From contig JABSRZ010000003.1 in NCBI GenBank assembly GCA_013214705.1, positions 775,443 to 839,442 on the forward strand: DNA of 64,000 nucleotides. Direction: 5' to 3'. Position numbers and translations under genes: made by a program. Below the pieces are notes generated by a model. That model was not told where the DNA came from. It ran no database searches and worked only from the letters and a program-made list of their open reading frames with translations. Shown here piece after piece: positions 1 to 8,720 of this stretch. This DNA is from Hyphomicrobiales bacterium (GTDB lineage: Bacteria > Pseudomonadota > Alphaproteobacteria > Rhizobiales > OSC116). How positions within the stretch are numbered: the first letter of the stretch is position 1; each line of letters begins with the position of its first letter.

Positions 1-155
1 ATTGGCTAGAATTTGCGGTTCTTAACGTCCGTTTGGCATTAAAAGCTATGTGATTAATTTCTAAATTGCTAAATTTACCTGCCAACACAGCCAGTCCAAT
101 TATCATTTATTTGAATTGGTTTTTTCAATAACATGATGATATTCATAAAGCCACT
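1..155. other. Window edge, no confident gene
   Basis: Two short open frames touch the edge. On the plus strand a frame ends with a TGA at 51-53 after about 16 codons and could be the last codons of an upstream gene. On the minus strand an ATG at 106-104 opens a frame of 35 codons that leaves the window, but I see no ribosome binding site before it. Neither can be assigned. The remainder is AT-rich and probably holds the promoter of the following permease gene. Confidence 0.3.
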
Positions 156-191
156 TATTTAGGAGACGTTGTGTATTTAGGAGACATTGTG
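156..191 (+). repeat. Tandem 18-bp duplication containing RBS and GTG start
   Basis: Two adjacent 18-bp copies (156-173 and 174-191) differ at one base. Each carries TTAGGAGAC, a 5-nt spacer after GGAG and a GTG codon. Because 18 is a multiple of three, both GTG codons (171 and 189) are in frame with the permease gene, so it has two equivalent translation starts six codons apart. Confidence 0.85.
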
Positions 192-1157
192 AAACTAGAA
201 ACCCCGATATTTGTAACTTTTGCGGCCATATTAACTTGGAGTCTATTGAGCGTCAGCGGGCGGGTGATATTGCTAAAATATAGTTTGGCCCCTGCGACCT
301 TTGTATTCATTCAAATGTTATCTGGCGGGATGGCATTGGTATTGTTAAGCCCCAAACGCATAAAAACCATTGGCTTGATGCCATTAACCCAATATCACAC
401 CTGGGCGTTTGGCGGGTTTAGGGTGGTGGCAGCCAGTTTTTATGCCGGCGCTTTGATATATTTGAGTGCCGCAAACCTATCATTTATGGGCGCATCTAAC
501 GTGACGATGAGCGTATTATATGTGTGGTTTGTGCTCAACCGAAAACCGACATTACGCGAGCTGCCCGGCCATATCATCATCGTCATCATGTGGGTATTAT
601 TGGCTCTGCAATTTGATGGCCAGTTTAACAACCCCGGCATTTGGCTGTTATTGGTGTCGCAATTCATCATCACCATTGCCATAACTTTGGGCGAAACCCA
701 CCCGCTAAACCAGAGCAATAATAGCGGCGATACATTTTATTTAACCGGCATGGTTTTGGTGGCCAGCGCGGCCATATTATTGAGTTTGTCTTACATCGCA
801 TCGCGGTTCGAGAGCCAATTGCCAAGTGATTTTTACCCCACTATTCGCGCCCATGTGGCGGGTTTTATATTGGAAGATTTATTAAACCCGGCGGCATGGC
901 TATTGGGCATTATAACTGGGGTTAGTTTTCGGGCGGCGGCTATCTATTATTCACTGCGGGCGGTGAAACTAACCAGTAGCGAATTTTATTTGGGCAGTAT
1001 GGCATTTATGCCGTTCACCAATATGGCGTTAGAAGATATTGCCATGCGGTTTGGTTTTTTGCCCACTGTGAAATTAGAGTTTTATCAAATATTATTTGGC
1101 AGCATTATATGTGCTGCGTCTTTATATATTATTTATTGCAAACGCGCGAAACGCTGA
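171..1157 (+). CDS. DMT/EamA-like membrane transporter
   Basis: This 328-residue protein is almost entirely hydrophobic and shows about ten membrane-spanning segments, the size and layout of drug/metabolite transporter (EamA-type) permeases. The substrate cannot be read from the sequence. Translation can begin at GTG 171 or at GTG 189, each with its own GGAG at ideal spacing, because the start region is duplicated. The gene ends just before a 54-bp tandem repeat and is convergent with the bdh gene. Assignment rests on hydropathy and overall resemblance, so the family is likely but the function is open. Confidence 0.65.
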   Translation: MYLGDIVKLETPIFVTFAAILTWSLLSVSGRVILLKYSLAPATFVFIQMLSGGMALVLLSPKRIKTIGLMPLTQYHTWAFGGFRVVAASFYAGALIYLSAANLSFMGASNVTMSVLYVWFVLNRKPTLRELPGHIIIVIMWVLLALQFDGQFNNPGIWLLLVSQFIITIAITLGETHPLNQSNNSGDTFYLTGMVLVASAAILLSLSYIASRFESQLPSDFYPTIRAHVAGFILEDLLNPAAWLLGIITGVSFRAAAIYYSLRAVKLTSSEFYLGSMAFMPFTNMALEDIAMRFGFLPTVKLEFYQILFGSIICAASLYIIYCKRAKR

Positions 1158-1166
1158 ACTGTTGCG

Positions 1167-1301
1167 CTGGGCTACTGCGCAGTCCAGCCGCCAACTTAAT
1201 GTTGCCGATGGCGTGAAGAGCTGGGCTACTGCGCAGTCCAGCCGCCAACTTGATGTTGCCGATGGCGTGAAGAGCTGGGCTACTGCGCAGTCCAGCCGCC
1301 A
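1167..1301. repeat. 54-bp tandem repeat, 2.5 copies, derived from the bdh 3' end
   Basis: Two full units (1167-1220, 1221-1274) differ at one position and are followed by a 27-bp partial unit (1275-1301). Read on the minus strand, the partial unit is the end of the dehydrogenase gene, coding GGWTAQ and a TAG stop, so that segment is repeated twice more beyond the real stop. Each unit contains the perfect palindrome ACTGCGCAGT flanked by CTGG/CCAG and could form a hairpin. The unit is 18 codons long, so the frame is kept through the array. Confidence 0.9.
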
Positions 1302-2059
1302 TCTAGAGGCAAGCTAACGCCGGTCATCTGGCTGGCAGCAACAGAGCATAAAAACACCGCCAAATCGCCCAATTGTTCAACCTGTACAAAGCTTTTGCTG
1401 GGTTGTTTCTCGCCCAATAATTGTTCAATCGCCGCTTCTTGGCTACCTAATATTTTGGCTTTGTCATCTATTTGTTGTTGAATTAATGGGGTTAAGGTAA
1501 AGCCCGGGCAAATGGCATTGGCGGTAATGTTGGCCTCGGCGGTTTCTAGTGCCACGGTTTTGGTTAACCCCACCAGCCCATGTTTTGCCGCCACATAAGC
1601 TGATTTATTGACCGATGCCACCAAGCCATGCACCGAAGCCACATTGATAATGCGCCCCCAACCATTTTGGCGCATTTTGGGCAGGCACAGTCTGATGGTG
1701 TGAAAAGCACTGGATAGGTTTATGGCGATGATGTCATCCCATTTTTGCGGCTCAAATTGCTCTATCGGCACCACATGTTGAATGCCGGCATTGTTGACCA
1801 ATATATCCACCATGCCAAATTCGGCTTCCGCCAAATTGATCATTTGCGCAATCTCAGCCGGCGACAACATATTTGCATCGCTATAAATAACTTTGCCACT
1901 GCCTTGGCCATTAACCTGTTCTATGGCTTTGGCGATGTCGGCTTTGCTGCCAAACCCGCTTAAAATTATGTTGGCATTTTGTTTGGCAAGCTGGCGCGCA
2001 ATGCCCAGACCAATGCCAGATGTCGAGCCGGTGATTAAGGCGGTTTTGCGGTGGAGCAT
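1280..2059 (-). CDS. bdhA: 3-hydroxybutyrate dehydrogenase (SDR family)
   Basis: A classical short-chain dehydrogenase of 259 residues that should oxidise D-3-hydroxybutyrate to acetoacetate with NAD+ in the cytoplasm, part of PHB or ketone-body use. Visible motifs are the N-terminal TGSTSGIG nucleotide-binding loop, NNAG near residue 90, a catalytic serine in NVASVHG, YVAAK (the Tyr-Lys pair) and a CPGFTLTPL segment followed by a helix rich in Q/D/K, as in BdhA enzymes. The C-terminus GGWTAQ is also typical of the family. The last codons belong to a 54-bp tandem array. Other SDR substrates cannot be excluded but the overall pattern fits BdhA well. Confidence 0.85.
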   Translation of the reverse strand: MLHRKTALITGSTSGIGLGIARQLAKQNANIILSGFGSKADIAKAIEQVNGQGSGKVIYSDANMLSPAEIAQMINLAEAEFGMVDILVNNAGIQHVVPIEQFEPQKWDDIIAINLSSAFHTIRLCLPKMRQNGWGRIINVASVHGLVASVNKSAYVAAKHGLVGLTKTVALETAEANITANAICPGFTLTPLIQQQIDDKAKILGSQEAAIEQLLGEKQPSKSFVQVEQLGDLAVFLCSVAASQMTGVSLPLDGGWTAQ

Positions 2060-2150
2060 TATTTTTCCAATGGCTGTTTATTTCCATACCAGTCTAACAA
2101 TATCTAGGTTAAAGTAAAATTGAAAAAGACATTGATAGAGGCATAAGACT

Positions 2151-2594
2151 TTGAAAAAAATAGCTGTTGTGGCGCATGATTCAAAAAAGCAAGTGTTGTT
2201 AAATTGGATTGAAGAACATTTCGATGCGCTGAAAAATCATACATTTATTGCCACCGGCACCACTGGCACACTTATTAAAGAACGGTTTGCCGATATTGAG
2301 ATCGAGATTAAATTATCCGGCCCGTTAGGCGGCGACCAACAAATTGGTTCGCTGATAGCCACTGGCGAAATAGATATGCTGATTTTCTTTACCGACCCAA
2401 TGACGGCCATGCCGCATGATGTAGATGTGAAAGCCCTGACCCGGTTGGCCGTGGTTTATAATGTGCCCACCGCATCTAACCGCGCCACTGCCGATTATCT
2501 GGTCACCAGCCCGCATTTTAACGATGATTACCAACAACAAGATAACGACTATAGCGATTATTTAGCTCGGTTTGAAGAAGATAAAAATCTATGA
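2151..2594 (+). CDS. mgsA: Methylglyoxal synthase
   Basis: This 147-residue protein converts dihydroxyacetone phosphate to methylglyoxal and phosphate, a bypass of lower glycolysis used when phosphate is scarce or sugar phosphates accumulate. Family signatures are the N-terminal VAHD, the ATGTTG phosphate loop, the LSGPLGGDQQIG motif with its catalytic aspartate, FFTDPMTAMPHDVDV and the NVPTASNRATADYL segment. The start is a TTG preceded by AGAGG at 9 nt. The stop overlaps the ATG of the next gene by 4 bp, so the two are translationally coupled. Confidence 0.93.
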   Translation: MKKIAVVAHDSKKQVLLNWIEEHFDALKNHTFIATGTTGTLIKERFADIEIEIKLSGPLGGDQQIGSLIATGEIDMLIFFTDPMTAMPHDVDVKALTRLAVVYNVPTASNRATADYLVTSPHFNDDYQQQDNDYSDYLARFEEDKNL

Positions 2595-3733
2595 AAATTC
2601 GAAATTTACCCCATCAGTTCCAATTGTATATTGGGTTCTTTTTATACGCTTTGGTTTTAGGCGCTATATTTCCGCGGCTAGGCGAGCTGCAGCGCGCCAT
2701 GCAAATTGGCGAATCTGATTTAGGCTTAGGCCTGTTAGGCTTTGCCCTTGGCACGCAAGTCTCACTTATGTTGGCCGGTGGGTTGATTAAAAAAATCGGC
2801 TTTAAATTGGTTATCTTATTGGGCATTCCGCTATTGGGCGCGGCCGAAATTGCCGCTAGTTTTATGCCATCTTTAGCTGGGTTTTTCATCTGTTTGGTCA
2901 TCGCCGGTTTGGCCATCGGCATGTTGGAAGTGGTGTTTAATTTAGAAGCCGACCGCACAGAATTTAGGCTGGGCAGGCTAGTGATGAACCGCGCCCATGC
3001 CTTTTGGAGCTTTGGCATGTTTGCCGCCGGGCTGATAGGCGCAACCGCCGCGCAATTTGATGTATCGCCTAGCCAGCATCTTATTATTTTAAATATTATT
3101 TGTTTTATTTTGATGGCCTTGGTATTTAGTAATTTTAAACCCGCGCCTGCCCGCAATGAAAATAAAACTCCGCCGCCTAAATTTGTGCGGCCATCAATAG
3201 GTATTTTAACTTTGGTGGCATTTACACTGAGTGCGATGTTGTTAGAGGGCGCTGGCGCTGACTGGTCGGTCATTTATATGCGCGATATATTTGATATGCC
3301 AGCGTTTATAAATGGCATGGCACTCACTTTAGGCGCGCTAACACAAGCGGTTACGCGTTATTTTGCCGACCCCTATATAGAAAAATATGGCCCGGTTAAA
3401 ATTGCCCGCATTTTAATTAGCTTGCTTGGTATTGGCGCAATTATCGTGACTTTTGCGCCCAACGCTTACCTAGCTTTGGCTGGCTTTGCGCTCATTGGCG
3501 TGGGCACGAGTAGCATATTCCCGTTGGCGATGTCTGCCGCTGCTCAACGGCCAGACCGCGATGCAGCCACCAATGTGGCGTCATTGGCACAATTGTCGTT
3601 TTTCATATTCTTGTTGGCACCGCCAATTTTGGGTTATATTGCCGAACATTGGGGCATTCGGGTGTCGTTCGGCGTATCATTGCCGTTAATTTTGGTCAGC
3701 TGGTTTACTTTAAGCAGCCTTAAAAACAATTGA
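2591..3733 (+). CDS. MFS transporter
   Basis: A 380-residue membrane protein with about twelve predicted spans and the glycine-rich helices of major facilitator permeases. Its general pattern (N-terminal QLYIGFFLYALVLGAIFPRLGELQ, a long inner loop near residue 190) recalls the YbjJ/FucP-like MFS branch. The substrate is unknown. It overlaps mgsA by 4 bp (ATGA), so it is made from the same mRNA; a role in exporting or importing a sugar-related metabolite is only an inference from that pairing. A 10-bp perfect inverted repeat lies after its stop. Confidence 0.75.
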   Translation: MKIRNLPHQFQLYIGFFLYALVLGAIFPRLGELQRAMQIGESDLGLGLLGFALGTQVSLMLAGGLIKKIGFKLVILLGIPLLGAAEIAASFMPSLAGFFICLVIAGLAIGMLEVVFNLEADRTEFRLGRLVMNRAHAFWSFGMFAAGLIGATAAQFDVSPSQHLIILNIICFILMALVFSNFKPAPARNENKTPPPKFVRPSIGILTLVAFTLSAMLLEGAGADWSVIYMRDIFDMPAFINGMALTLGALTQAVTRYFADPYIEKYGPVKIARILISLLGIGAIIVTFAPNAYLALAGFALIGVGTSSIFPLAMSAAAQRPDRDAATNVASLAQLSFFIFLLAPPILGYIAEHWGIRVSFGVSLPLILVSWFTLSSLKNN

Positions 3734-3750
3734 TTTGTGCTGAAAGTTAA

Positions 3751-3795
3751 AAACCAACTTCACATCTCCCCCAAGAAGTAAAGTTGGTTTCTTGC
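3751..3795. terminator. Bidirectional terminator between MFS gene and gcvPB
   Basis: A perfect 10-bp inverted repeat (AAACCAACTT at 3751-3760, AAGTTGGTTT at 3781-3790) separated by 20 nt lies between two convergent genes. On the minus strand the right arm continues into a run of five T, so termination of the gcv mRNA is the better-supported direction. Confidence 0.6.
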
Positions 3796-3886
3796 GCCGT
3801 GGGCAGTCCCACTTTGCATTTGATTACAAACTTATCTCATATTACGGCCAAATAGGTTTGTAACATATGTCTTACCGTTATTCATA

Positions 3887-5479
3887 TCAATCGGCGTTTG
3901 GTGTCCATTTCAATATTGGTTTACGGGCGGCTAAAGTTTCGTCTAAACGGCGCATCGGCGCATGAAATGGCGCGTTGAGGAATCTCTCGGTTTCACCATT
4001 TTGGGCGCTTTTGGCCAAATCTCGCATAGTGGCGATGAATTGGTCGAGCGTGTCTTTGCTTTCGGACTCGGTCGGTTCTATCAACATAGCGCCATGCACA
4101 ACCAATGGGAAATACATGGTCATCGGGTGGAAGCCTTCGTCAATCATCGCCTTGGCAAAATCTAGCGTGGTGATGCCAGTGTCTTTCAAAAAATCGTCTT
4201 GAAACAGCGCTTCATGCATAGCCGGGCGTTTAAACCCTGGCGATTGCTCCTCAAATGATGGGGTCAACACATCTTTTAACTTGGCTTTCACATAATTTGC
4301 GTTTAGCACCGCGTCCTCTGCCGCCTGTTTTATGCCATCTTGCCCATGGCTTAATATGTAAGCTAATGCACGGGTATTCATGCCCATTTGGCCATGAAAA
4401 GCCGTCATCCGGCCAAAGGCTTGCGTGCCTTGTTTATGTTCCACCAAGGATACGATGTTATCATCGGCATTGCGATGCACAAATGGCACCGGCGCAAATT
4501 TGGCCAAAGCTTCAGACAATACTACCGGGCCAGCACCCGGACCACCGCCGCCATGCGGGGTCGAGAATGTTTTGTGCAGGTTGATATGCATAGCATCTAC
4601 GCCCAAATCGCCGGGTCGGGCGCGGCCCATAATGGCGTTGAAATTTGCCCCATCGCAATAAAAATAAGCGCCAGCTTCGTGCACCGCATCGGCTATTTCC
4701 ATAATATCACGTTCAAACAAACCACAAGTATTGGGGTTGGTGAGCATGATGGCTGCCACTTCATCACTTAAGGCTTCTCTAATGGTTGCGGGGTCAACCG
4801 TGCCATCATCACGGGTTTTAATGGTTTGCACTTGATAACCAACAAACACTGCGGTTGCAGGGTTGGTGCCATGAGCAGATTCGGGTATCAGCACTTTGGT
4901 GCGTTTGGTGGCCTCGCCTCTGGCGCGCAGAGCCGCTTCGATGGCCATCATGCCGCAAAGCTCACCATGGGCGCCGGCTTTGGGGCTCATCGCCACAGCC
5001 GCCATGCCGGTTAATTTCATCAACCAATCGGCCAAGTTTTCTATCACCTCTATCGCGCCGCGCACAGTTTGTTGCGGTTGGAGTGGGTGAATGTCGGCCA
5101 AGCCGGGCAAGCGGGCGATTTTTTCGTTAATGCGCGGGTTATGCTTCATGGTGCAAGAGCCCAGCGGGTACATGCCCGAATCGATGGCGAAGTTTTTTTG
5201 GCTTAAACGCACATAATGGCGCATGGTTTGCGGTTCAGATAAGCCATAAAGCCCAATTTCTTCATCTCTATCTAAGCCACCCAAACGGTTGGCTGACACG
5301 TCACGTGGCGCAGCAATGTCGACACCGGTTTGTTCGACACTGCCAACTTCAAACAGCAATGGCTCGTTAATTTGCAGCGCTTTATTGCCGGTAAATGTCG
5401 GGTGATCGGTATGGGTTTCGGTAATATTGGGAGCTGAAGGGCGGCCAACATTGTTCATTTTATTGGTTGGTTTATTCAT
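3887..5479 (-). CDS. gcvPB: Glycine dehydrogenase (decarboxylating) subunit 2
   Basis: The second half of a split P-protein (530 residues). With GcvPA it decarboxylates glycine using pyridoxal phosphate and passes the aminomethyl group to lipoyl-GcvH. The PLP lysine is K303 in NLHKTFSTPHGGGGPG; GSCTMKHNPR, ESAHGTNPA and TNPNTCG are further P-protein hallmarks. It is the last gene of the gcv operon, overlapping gcvPA by 4 bp (ATGA), and ends before a hairpin terminator. Two-subunit P-protein is found in many bacteria and some alphaproteobacteria, while others have a single fused protein of about 950 residues. Confidence 0.95.
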   Translation of the reverse strand: MNKPTNKMNNVGRPSAPNITETHTDHPTFTGNKALQINEPLLFEVGSVEQTGVDIAAPRDVSANRLGGLDRDEEIGLYGLSEPQTMRHYVRLSQKNFAIDSGMYPLGSCTMKHNPRINEKIARLPGLADIHPLQPQQTVRGAIEVIENLADWLMKLTGMAAVAMSPKAGAHGELCGMMAIEAALRARGEATKRTKVLIPESAHGTNPATAVFVGYQVQTIKTRDDGTVDPATIREALSDEVAAIMLTNPNTCGLFERDIMEIADAVHEAGAYFYCDGANFNAIMGRARPGDLGVDAMHINLHKTFSTPHGGGGPGAGPVVLSEALAKFAPVPFVHRNADDNIVSLVEHKQGTQAFGRMTAFHGQMGMNTRALAYILSHGQDGIKQAAEDAVLNANYVKAKLKDVLTPSFEEQSPGFKRPAMHEALFQDDFLKDTGITTLDFAKAMIDEGFHPMTMYFPLVVHGAMLIEPTESESKDTLDQFIATMRDLAKSAQNGETERFLNAPFHAPMRRLDETLAARKPILKWTPNAD

Positions 5480-6837
5480 GACAATGCCTCGCGTAATGCG
5501 GTTTCTAATAAATCAAAATCTTCATCACTATTGGTTTCAGTGACCGCAATGACCAGGAGGTCATCGCTTTGATTATGTGGCAACAGACGCGAAACCGGCA
5601 ACCCTGCCAAAATATTCTGCGCCGCCAAAGCGTTGACAATGTCATTGGCATTATGGCCGTTCAGCCTAATGGTAAACTCGTTAAAAAAGCTCGTTGTTAG
5701 CAAATCTACATCTGTTATTTTGCTTAACCGCTCGGCCAAAATCACTGCGCCATTATGTGATGCCATGGCCATTTTGCGCAGGCCTTTTTCGCCCAATAAA
5801 GTCATATGAATGGTAAATGCCAAGGTGCACAGCCCGGCATTTGTACATATGTTGGAGGTGGCTTTTTCGCGCCGTATATGTTGTTCGCGGGTAGACATGG
5901 TCAGCACAAAACCGCGTTTGCCATCGGCATCGACGGTTTCGCCGCACACCCTGCCCGGCATTTGGCGCAATAGTTTTTTGGTGGTGGCAAACAGGCCAAC
6001 ATATGGCCCGCCAAAGTTAAGCCCCACACCAATAGATTGGCCTTCGCCAACCACAATATCTGCCCCCATAGTGCCGGGCGCTTTTACTGCGCCTAGCGAT
6101 ACAACTTCTGTAACCACTACAATGAGCAAGGCTTTGACTGCATGCACGGCATCAGCTAGTGCGGTAAAATCGGCCAATTCACCAAAAAAGTTTGGCGTTT
6201 GCACAACCACACAGGAGGTTTCATTGTCTAACAATTCGATAATTTGAGCAATTTCGGCATGGCCTAAGACCTCGACATTTGCTGGCATTTTTAGCACCGA
6301 CTTTTCGCCAAAATCAGACAGGTTTTCGATCACCTCGATATATTGTGGGTGCACGCCGCCAGAAATGATGGCTTTTTTGCGTTTGGTGGCACGATGAGCC
6401 ATCAATACAGCTTCGCCAGTGCCGGTAGAACCATCATACATGGAGGCATTTGCCACTTCCATGTCATATAATTGCGCGACTTGGGTTTGGAATTCGAACA
6501 AAGTTTGCAATGTGCCTTGTGAAATTTCGGGCTGATACGGCGTGTAAGCGGTTAGAAATTCACTACGTTGAATTAAATGATCGACCGTGGCGGGGACATG
6601 ATGGCGATAAGCACCGCCTCCGACAAAAAATGCAGCCGCAGATGCCGCCAAGTTTTTGTCAGATTGTTTCCGAAAAAACCTATCAACTTCTAACTCGGTG
6701 GCATGGTTTGGCAGGCCAAAGCCATTTTCCACCCGCACAGCGGCGGGAATTTCGGCAAATAAATCATCAATAGAGCTGACGCCAATGGCGTCTAACATTT
6801 CTTTGCGGTCGGTGGGGGAATGTGGCAAATATCGCAT
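5476..6837 (-). CDS. gcvPA: Glycine dehydrogenase (decarboxylating) subunit 1
   Basis: A 453-residue N-terminal half of the split glycine decarboxylase. Typical segments are the opening MRYLPHSPTDRKEML, GGGAYRHHVPATVDHL, the YTPYQPEISQGTLQTLFEFQ block, ANASMYDGSTGTGEA and TREQHIRREKATSNICTN. It lacks the PLP lysine motif, which is in the downstream gcvPB, as expected for an alpha2beta2 P-protein. It lies 25 bp after gcvH and overlaps gcvPB by 4 bp. Confidence 0.95.
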   Translation of the reverse strand: MRYLPHSPTDRKEMLDAIGVSSIDDLFAEIPAAVRVENGFGLPNHATELEVDRFFRKQSDKNLAASAAAFFVGGGAYRHHVPATVDHLIQRSEFLTAYTPYQPEISQGTLQTLFEFQTQVAQLYDMEVANASMYDGSTGTGEAVLMAHRATKRKKAIISGGVHPQYIEVIENLSDFGEKSVLKMPANVEVLGHAEIAQIIELLDNETSCVVVQTPNFFGELADFTALADAVHAVKALLIVVVTEVVSLGAVKAPGTMGADIVVGEGQSIGVGLNFGGPYVGLFATTKKLLRQMPGRVCGETVDADGKRGFVLTMSTREQHIRREKATSNICTNAGLCTLAFTIHMTLLGEKGLRKMAMASHNGAVILAERLSKITDVDLLTTSFFNEFTIRLNGHNANDIVNALAAQNILAGLPVSRLLPHNQSDDLLVIAVTETNSDEDFDLLETALREALS

Positions 6838-6862
6838 AGCTATTCTTTTCTGGGTCTAATAA

Positions 6863-7231
6863 TTAGTCGGCAATGTGAGTTTGGTAAGCCGTTTCGTCCA
6901 GCAAGCCTTCGGTGTCAGCCGTGTTGGACATTTTGATTTTAATAAACCAGCCGACAGTTTCTGCACCGGCATTTACGGTTTCTGGTGCGTCTTCGAGCAG
7001 GCTGTTAACTTCGATAACTTCTCCAGCGACGGCGGTATAAACTTCTGACGCGGCTTTGACCGATTCGACAACGGCAATTTCATCGCCTTTTTCGAAAGTT
7101 GTGCCTTTTTCGGGCAGTTCAACAAAGACAACATCGCCCAATTGATCTTGTGCATGGTGTGATACGCCAATGGTGGCAATGTCACCATCTATAAATGCAT
7201 ATTCATGGTCTTCTGTATAAAATTTACTCAT
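6863..7231 (-). CDS. gcvH: Glycine cleavage system H protein
   Basis: A 122-residue lipoyl carrier that shuttles the aminomethyl group between P, T and L proteins. The lipoylation site is K59 in VVESVKAASE, preceded by the hairpin GDEIAV, and SHHAQDQLGDVVFVELP is the conserved N-terminal half. I start at ATG 7231 (MSKFYTEDHE) because AAGGAA lies 7 nt before it; a TTG five codons upstream would put that Shine-Dalgarno inside the coding region. It sits between gcvT and gcvPA. Confidence 0.95.
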   Translation of the reverse strand: MSKFYTEDHEYAFIDGDIATIGVSHHAQDQLGDVVFVELPEKGTTFEKGDEIAVVESVKAASEVYTAVAGEVIEVNSLLEDAPETVNAGAETVGWFIKIKMSNTADTEGLLDETAYQTHIAD

Positions 7232-7261
7232 CGTAATTTCCTTCAATAATGGCGGGGGCTG

Positions 7262-8389
7262 CTAGGGTTTGTAATAATTTTGCGGCACAAATGGCATGGC
7301 GGCAATTTTGGCCGGGCGGGCTTTGCCACGCACCATTAAATCCACTTCAGTGCCAATGCTGGTAAATTCGATATCGACATAGCCCATGGCAATTGGCCCG
7401 CCAAAAGTTGGGCCAAACCCGCCAGAGGTTATTTCACCAATTTTTTGGCCTGATTTGCTATAAATTTCTGTATGTTCGCGTGCTGGTGCGCGGCCTTCGG
7501 GCAATATGCCTACCCGTTTGCGGTTTGCGCCTTGCTCTATTTGTTGCAACACAATGTCTGCCCCAATAAACCCACCCTCTTGGCGGCGGCGCTTGTTTAT
7601 CGCCCATAATAAATCGGCTTCAACTGGGTTGGTTGTGGTGTCGATGTCATGCCCATAAAGGCAAAGGCCAACTTCGAGGCGAAGGCTATCACGCGCGCCA
7701 AGGCCGATGGCCTCAACCTCATCATGTTCAAGTAAAAGATTTGCAAATTCAATAGCTTGATCGTTGGCGATTGAAATTTCAAAACCATCTTCGCCGGTGT
7801 AGCCACAGCGAGCGATGACCAGATCTGTGCCGTCAAAATCGACATGGCTTATGCTCATAAACGGCTGTGTTGCCACTTGCGGAACATGTAGGGCTAATAT
7901 TTGCGCCGCCTTTGGCCCTTGCAATGCGATTAACGCCCGGTCGAGAATTTCTAATGTGGCTATGCCGGATAATTGCTGGCCTATATGTTCGAAATCGACA
8001 TGTTTACAGCCGGCATTGACCACCAAATATAAACGTTGGCAGCCATTTTCATCTTCACCCAAACGGGTTATCATTAAATCATCTAATATGCAGCCATTAT
8101 CTGCCATTAACAGGCTGTAACGGGTGCGGTTTTCGGCTAGGTTTATTAACGATGCTGGCACAAGTTTTTCAAACGCTTCGGCTATATTCACATCGGCATT
8201 GGCGGCGGTTAACACCGCTTGGCCCATATGTGATACATCAAACAAGCCCGCATTTTGGCGGGTGTGGTTATGCTCGGCCAACACGCCTAATGGATATTGT
8301 ACAGGCATGTCATAACCGGCAAAAGGCACAATTTTTGCCCCCAATTTGACATGTAAATCAAATAACGCAGTTTTTAAATTATCGCTCAT
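7262..8389 (-). CDS. gcvT: Aminomethyltransferase (T protein)
   Basis: A 375-residue folate-dependent enzyme that takes the aminomethyl group from GcvH, releases ammonia and forms methylene-tetrahydrofolate. Recognisable parts are the N-terminal FAGYDMPVQYPLGV, FDVSHMGQ, the catalytic aspartate region RTRYSLLMADNGCILDD, CGYTGEDGFEIS, and LGARDSLRLEVGLCLYGHD. The ATG at 8389 has GAGGGG 5 nt upstream and is preferred to the GTG two codons earlier. It is the first gene after the glycine riboswitch and so the control point of the operon. Confidence 0.95.
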   Translation of the reverse strand: MSDNLKTALFDLHVKLGAKIVPFAGYDMPVQYPLGVLAEHNHTRQNAGLFDVSHMGQAVLTAANADVNIAEAFEKLVPASLINLAENRTRYSLLMADNGCILDDLMITRLGEDENGCQRLYLVVNAGCKHVDFEHIGQQLSGIATLEILDRALIALQGPKAAQILALHVPQVATQPFMSISHVDFDGTDLVIARCGYTGEDGFEISIANDQAIEFANLLLEHDEVEAIGLGARDSLRLEVGLCLYGHDIDTTTNPVEADLLWAINKRRRQEGGFIGADIVLQQIEQGANRKRVGILPEGRAPAREHTEIYSKSGQKIGEITSGGFGPTFGGPIAMGYVDIEFTSIGTEVDLMVRGKARPAKIAAMPFVPQNYYKP

Positions 8390-8464
8390 AATCACCCCTC
8401 AAGTGTGTAAAATATTTTAAATAAATATTACCTAAAATATACAGAATCCAGCCAACCCCATAAA

Positions 8465-8705
8465 ATGAGGCCTGCCCCTTCTGTCCATAACCTGAGAGAT
8501 TTGCCCATATTACCGATGGAAATTAACCAATGGAAAATATGAGTTTGCGCCCTTCGGTGGATATCTTATTCGTAAGAATAAATATCACTCTCCAGAGTGT
8601 CATCAAACTGCGGTCCGTTTGCCTGAGAGTTTCCGGGGTGGTTGCTCCTTCGGCGTTCGCTTTCTAGCTAGTGAATAAGAAGAATCGAAACTCTCCCGCA
8701 GCTTT
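8465..8705 (-). promoter_or_regulatory. Tandem glycine riboswitch
   Basis: Read on the minus strand, two glycine aptamers occur in a row upstream of gcvT. The first (about 8703-8610) has GGAGAG, CGCCGAAGGAGCAA and ACTCTCAGGCAAACGGACCG; the second (about 8601-8472) has GGAGAG, CACCGAAGGGCGCAA, CTCTCAGG and a closing GGACAGAAGGGGC. These are the conserved cores of the glycine riboswitch, which usually switches the gcv operon on when glycine is plentiful. I see no clear intrinsic terminator between the second aptamer and gcvT, so translational control is possible. Confidence 0.95.
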
Positions 8706-8720
8706 CACTTGTATGTAGGC

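Noticed and set aside
1167-1301. CRISPR-like repeat spacing
   Set aside because: The units are directly adjacent without unique spacers and come from the neighbouring gene; not a CRISPR array.
1096-1317. 73-codon plus-strand frame across the 54-bp repeat
   Set aside because: It overlaps the permease 3' end and then only translates the tandem repeat, the complement of the bdhA end; no RBS and no family.
2614-3273. 219-codon minus-strand frame
   Set aside because: It lies entirely within the MFS gene on the opposite strand and has a composition (Ala/Asn/Pro/Lys) typical of a shadow frame.
4255-4771. Overlapping plus-strand frames of 109 and 127 codons
   Set aside because: Complement of gcvPB, a well-conserved gene; no family resemblance.
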